NCBI GenBank assembly: GCA_941918925.1
Contig: OW799237.1
Coordinates: forward strand, 787,201 to 851,200
Direction of reading: 5' to 3'
DNA from: Phyto melanocephala
Lineage: Eukaryota; Arthropoda; Insecta; Diptera; Rhinophoridae
DNA: 64,000 nucleotides
The position numbers and the translations under genes were made by a program. The notes below the pieces were generated by a model. That model was not told the DNA's origin. It did not search any database and worked only from the letters and a program-made list of their open reading frames with translations. This document shows positions 60,386 to 64,000 of this stretch, piece after piece. Every line of letters starts with the position of its first letter. Position 1 is the stretch's first letter.

Positions 60386-62522
60386 TTTTAGTTTTTTTTT
60401 CAATACTTTAGCAGGCATTAGAAAACAAATGTTTAACAACTTTAAAACAGCGACAGTAGCAACTTCGTATAAATTTAAAGTTATGTAACCAACGTAATAT
60501 TGAACGCTTTTAAAAAAGTAAACTCATTTCACTTTCATCCTAAAGTTGCATAAACTTCATTTTTGGAAAGATTTCATCGAAACTATCAAAATTGTTAAAT
60601 TTATAACTAGATATTTAACAAATAAAATTATGATAAAAAATAAATAAATAATAAATAAGTATTCAAGAAATGAAATCACAAGTGAAATTAAGAAAAATCC
60701 TTATTATGTGTTCGAAAAATTATAGGAAAATGTTAAAACAATTTCTTAAAAATCTGTTAAAGAAAACACAAAAAAACTCCAAATATCACTGCAACTATCA
60801 ATGGCCACCCTTTTGTGTTTAATTTTTTATTTTTTTTTTTATTATTTATAAAACTTAAAATAACTTGAAAAGCACAAAGTGGATGGTTAAAGTTTAATTT
60901 AGGTGTGTAGTTGACATTAAACTCAAATTAAGAATTTCTAAAATTTCTTTTTTAGCTTAAAAAAGAAACTCCCTTACAGTAGCCTTTAAGATTTTCATAT
61001 AATTTACCTCAGGTACAATGTACCAGTTTCTTGTACTTATATTTCCCTATTCATACTTTTATTATTTTCCACTTTAAAATTTTCCTTTTCTCTCGCCCTT
61101 AGCTGCTTGTTTTATCCAGTCAAGTGGCATTATACATTAAAACAAAAGAAAGACCAGAATAATATCTTCATATTACTTTGCGTATGTGTATGTGTGTGTA
61201 TGCCTAGACACATGTACTCGTATTTATTAATGCAAAAGTAGTGTTACCGTATTGTTAACTTTCTTTTGTATGAGTCTCATGAAAGGAATATAAACAGGTT
61301 GTTGAAATTCAATACGTTGTGCAGGTAGTAAAACAAAGCTTAACTTATGCATCCAACTACGTATGTATGTGTGTATGTATGTATGTATATAGCCTTGAGA
61401 GCAATGCCTGTAGATCTCGTACTTTTTGACTCATGCCTCATGTCTAAACTCAACTATGACATCTATTGAAAAAATGCCATTATTAGTTACTATTACACTC
61501 AAGCGTTGCAAATACACAAGACCTTATACATTATTGAGTATGCCTACACAAAAGACTGTTTGTACTTTATATACATAAAAAAAATCTTATAACTAAGCTT
61601 ATAATAGAATATTTCATATATTTTATAATACGATATTATTTACAACGCATTTTGTATACTTACAAGTGCTTGTGTGTGTACCTGTATTTAGTTTAATACG
61701 AGTCTAAAAGAGGTTATGATGGAAAACAATATTAAGTTAACTAAAGTAAAATGTAATGTTAAAAATCTCGAGCTTCATTTAGAAAAGTATTTTGCAAACT
61801 CTACAGAAATCTTGTATGGATTAATAAAAACTGTTCAAAGGTTAAGTTAGTTATAAAAGGCTGAATGTAATATAATATAGAGTCAATAGTCCTGGCGGAT
61901 TTTATTTCTAATAGAATAGTAATTCTTTATAGATTATAGAAATTATAATAGTACATTCTATTAAAAGCAAAAAATCATAGTCAAGCATATGATATCAATA
62001 TCGACTATATCTAATATTAAAGACAAAAAAAATAAAATTCTGAGAAAGGAAATTAGAACTGCTTCGAAAAATTTAATTTGGTTTTTTATCCAGCTCTGTC
62101 AACATCATCTCCTCGTTTAGTTTCTTCCAATTTTTTTACTATCCGGTCTCACCCATGTCATTCTTTATTTTTATCATTTTAAAATTGTGATTTTACTATA
62201 AAACTACTAAATTAATCACACTAACAGAAAATAAAACGACACACTTACAAACAACAACAACACGTACACAATTAATAAAAATTTACATACTTCAGCAATC
62301 GAATAATTCACTGCATTCAATAGAATATATATTTTGTGGTAAAAAAGGTTCATGGCAAGAATATTAGTTTTTACGTGGGGACTATTCATTTTGAATATTA
62401 AAAAACATTAAGTGTATGTCAACTGAATCCACATTTCAGCGATGTTGAGGCCATGCTTTACGGAGTATAGTTTGAACATAGATTTGTTTCAGGAACTATG
62501 AGATAATAAAGCGTGATTTTTT
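60386..62522. other. AT-rich spacer, no gene seen
   Basis: TGTA-type repeat at 61360-61391. An acceptor-like TCTCGCCCTTAG ends at 61102 without an exon to go with it. Confidence 0.55.
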
Positions 62523-62880
62523 TTAAAAAATATATTCAAAATTTTTATTGGAATTGATAAATTGGTCTTTGCCATTTACTTTTAAAAAATAACTTCATGT
62601 AAATATTGCCCGCGGCTCCGGTTCAAATGGTCCATTCATAAGGTCCAATTTTGCAGCACTTTTTCGAGAATTTCGGCCTGTATTCCATGAATAACACGTC
62701 TTATTTTTACTCTAATTCTTCAATCGTATTTAGCTTGTCCACATAGACCAACGACTTTACATAACCCCACAATAAATAATCAAGAGGCGTCACAGAGCCA
62801 TTTCGAGAGATTAACTGCTTACCAAATTCATCCTTCAATATGTCTATTGGACGAATTTGCTTAAATGAATCTCCAGCAAA
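62523..62880 (-). pseudogene. Transposase C-terminal fragment (same family as 29943)
   Basis: On the minus strand: IDILKDEFGKQLISRNG, then SVTPLDYLLWGYVKSLVYVDK and NTIEELE. After a frameshift: RVIHGIQAEILEKVLQNW and SRGQYLHEVIF, followed by a stop. In intact relatives the WPPRSCDLTPLDYFLWG block carries the third catalytic Asp; here about ten residues including that Asp are deleted. It covers the half that is missing from the fragment at 29943-30332, but the two sit 32 kb apart and are separate dead copies. Confidence 0.75.
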
Positions 62881-63321
62881 ATTCAGAATTCTTTACGAAA
62901 TGATCAAGACGGTCATATTATATTCTCTACAACAATATTTGGTGTTCGAAAGCAAGTAATAGTTAATTTTGTTAAATATCATCTCATATTTTGTAACGAT
63001 AATCAAGCGTTTTGTTTGAATTTTATTATTCAAGTTTTACTTTTCAAGAAATGTTCGACATAGTTGTCCTTTAAAAATAATATGATTTACAAGAGTTTTA
63101 TAACATAAATAGTATCATGCTTTCGCAAAACTAGCACTATATTCAAAAGCGTTTCAAATTTAAACTTAAATTTTGGGTGCAACAACAGTATGATTACAGA
63201 GCAATCAAGCTATGATATCTTTTTATAATAATTTCTTTTAAATGGTTGTTTTACCTTAATGCATTAATTTATATTATTTAAAAAGTTTGACATGTGCAGA
63301 AAAATATGAAAAATTTTAAAT
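62881..63321. other. AT-rich spacer, no gene seen
   Basis: Nothing supported. Confidence 0.55.
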
Positions 63322-63466
63322 AATATTTTATTTGGTTGTTGGGTTTAAGCTGGTCTATATGCATTTCACTGGTGCTTATGCCAGATCATCAGTAGACCTT
63401 TTACTGGCATAAGCACCAGTGAAATGCATATAGACCAGCTTAAACCCAACAACTAAATAAAATATT
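63322..63466. repeat. Near-perfect 145-bp palindrome
   Basis: Two 63-bp arms (63322-63384 and 63404-63466) with one mismatch and a 19-bp spacer. The arms start ATATTTTATTTGGTTG and include GGGTTTAAGCTGGTC. The left arm plus spacer contains a full hammerhead-like motif on the minus strand. The structure resembles the head-to-head arms of the PLE at 3807-6220 on a small scale. Confidence 0.9.
63352..63398 (-). ncRNA. Hammerhead-like motif with closing stem
   Basis: Minus strand, in order: GGTCTA (63398-63393), CTGATGA (63392-63386), T, CTGG, 8-nt loop, CCAG, T, GAAA (63367-63364), TGCATA, TAGACC (63357-63352). GGTCTA and TAGACC are perfectly complementary and would form stem I; CTGG/CCAG is stem II; the short TGCATA would be a minimal stem III, with cleavage expected after its last A. 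Minimal hammerheads with very short stem III are reported from Penelope-like elements. The right arm of the palindrome keeps stem II and GAAA but has lost CTGATGA. Confidence 0.6.
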
Positions 63467-64000
63467 GAAAAATTAGTTGGGAGCATATCCCGAATAATTA
63501 AGTAAATTATTTAAAAATTTTAAATTAAAAAAAAAATATCCCAAATGGTATTGGCCTGCTTAGATAAATTTTATGGGCAAACACAATGCTCTTCTAAAAT
63601 GTGGCCCATGTAATCCTTTCGAAGTGTTCTGCAGCACCAGTTGCTGATTAGGGTTAAAAAAGACAAGTGACGAATGTTAATCTTTATCCTGTAATATAAG
63701 AAATGTCTGATAGAAACAAAATTAAAAAAAAAAAACATTAAAAGTGCTCCTATATTTCAGCTCTTCCATTTGTTGCTAGTGAATACCGAAAGACAATTTA
63801 ATTGTCTTAAAAATGTTTATATGACTTTTAACATCGGTTTTAAATTAAAAAGTGTTTGCAAACAAGCAGTACATTACTGGTATTAAGTACACATTAAGCA
63901 GCAAAGAAAACTGAGAAGAAAACTTTATTCTCTATTTTGATAAATTAAATTTCAAATAATGGCGAAAAACAAACTGTGTGTAAAAGTTACTCTTTGAAAA
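63467..64000. other. AT-rich spacer, no gene seen
   Basis: Nothing supported to the window edge. Confidence 0.55.

Noticed and set aside
1..64000. tRNA, rRNA, CRISPR arrays and bacterial-type operon signals
   Set aside because: No complete tRNA-like fold or B-box context was found, and there are no spaced direct repeats; the sequence is plainly eukaryotic.

Overview
The window looks like intergenic or long-intron DNA of a schizophoran fly, probably a calyptrate such as a blow fly or house-fly relative. It is very AT-rich, has no convincing complete host gene, and is full of Tc1/mariner relics. It carries several copies of a repeat whose edge holds the ATTCGGC-NNN-GCCGAAT hairpin next to a TATACCCTTCACA terminus. 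I know a similar arrangement from dipteran intergenic DNA. The species call is inference; the absence of a protein-coding gene is what I see.

Layout. 1-3.2 kb is AT-rich spacer with one mariner-type end. 3.25-6.5 kb is a fly repeat containing a nested Penelope-like element (PLE). The PLE has 694-bp near-identical inverted arms, a reverse-transcriptase fragment on the minus strand, a GIY-YIG endonuclease fragment on the plus strand, and a hammerhead-like motif in each arm. 8.66-10.04 kb is a non-autonomous Transib-like element with CACAGTG ends and an exact CGACG target duplication. 12-20 kb holds a mariner relic, a 149-bp MITE, a hAT-type element with an exact 8-bp duplication, two copies of a CCTAA-tailed repeat and a GC-richer coding-like relic. 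22.7 kb is a 69-bp hairpin. 26.8-27.4 kb is a PIF/Harbinger-type element with TTA duplication. 29.9-30.3 kb is an internally deleted Tc1/mariner-superfamily element with an open 129-codon piece. 31.6 kb is a fresh 94-bp tandem duplication. 39.2 kb is another transposase relic. 44.7-45.7 kb holds second copies of the hAT and MITE families. 47.25 kb is a second PLE-type hammerhead relic. 49.9-50.4 kb is a GC-rich, LTR-like island. 51.0-51.7 kb is an element made of CAAGTG/CACTTG palindromes with a fly repeat nested in it. 53.4-54.2, 59.5-60.4 and 62.5-62.9 kb are further transposase relics. 63.32-63.47 kb is an almost perfect 145-bp palindrome with the best hammerhead-like fold of the window.

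There is no operon or pathway here. The sequence records successive nested insertions of Penelope, Transib, hAT, PIF/Harbinger, Tc1/mariner and MITE families. The only host-gene hints are a few splice-bounded or promoter-like segments (18190-18533, 25218-25407, about 57.1 kb), all weak. The most interesting observation is that three separate PLE-type remnants each keep a CTGATGA...GAAA hammerhead core of 29-30 nt, and two of them sit in inverted-repeat configurations.
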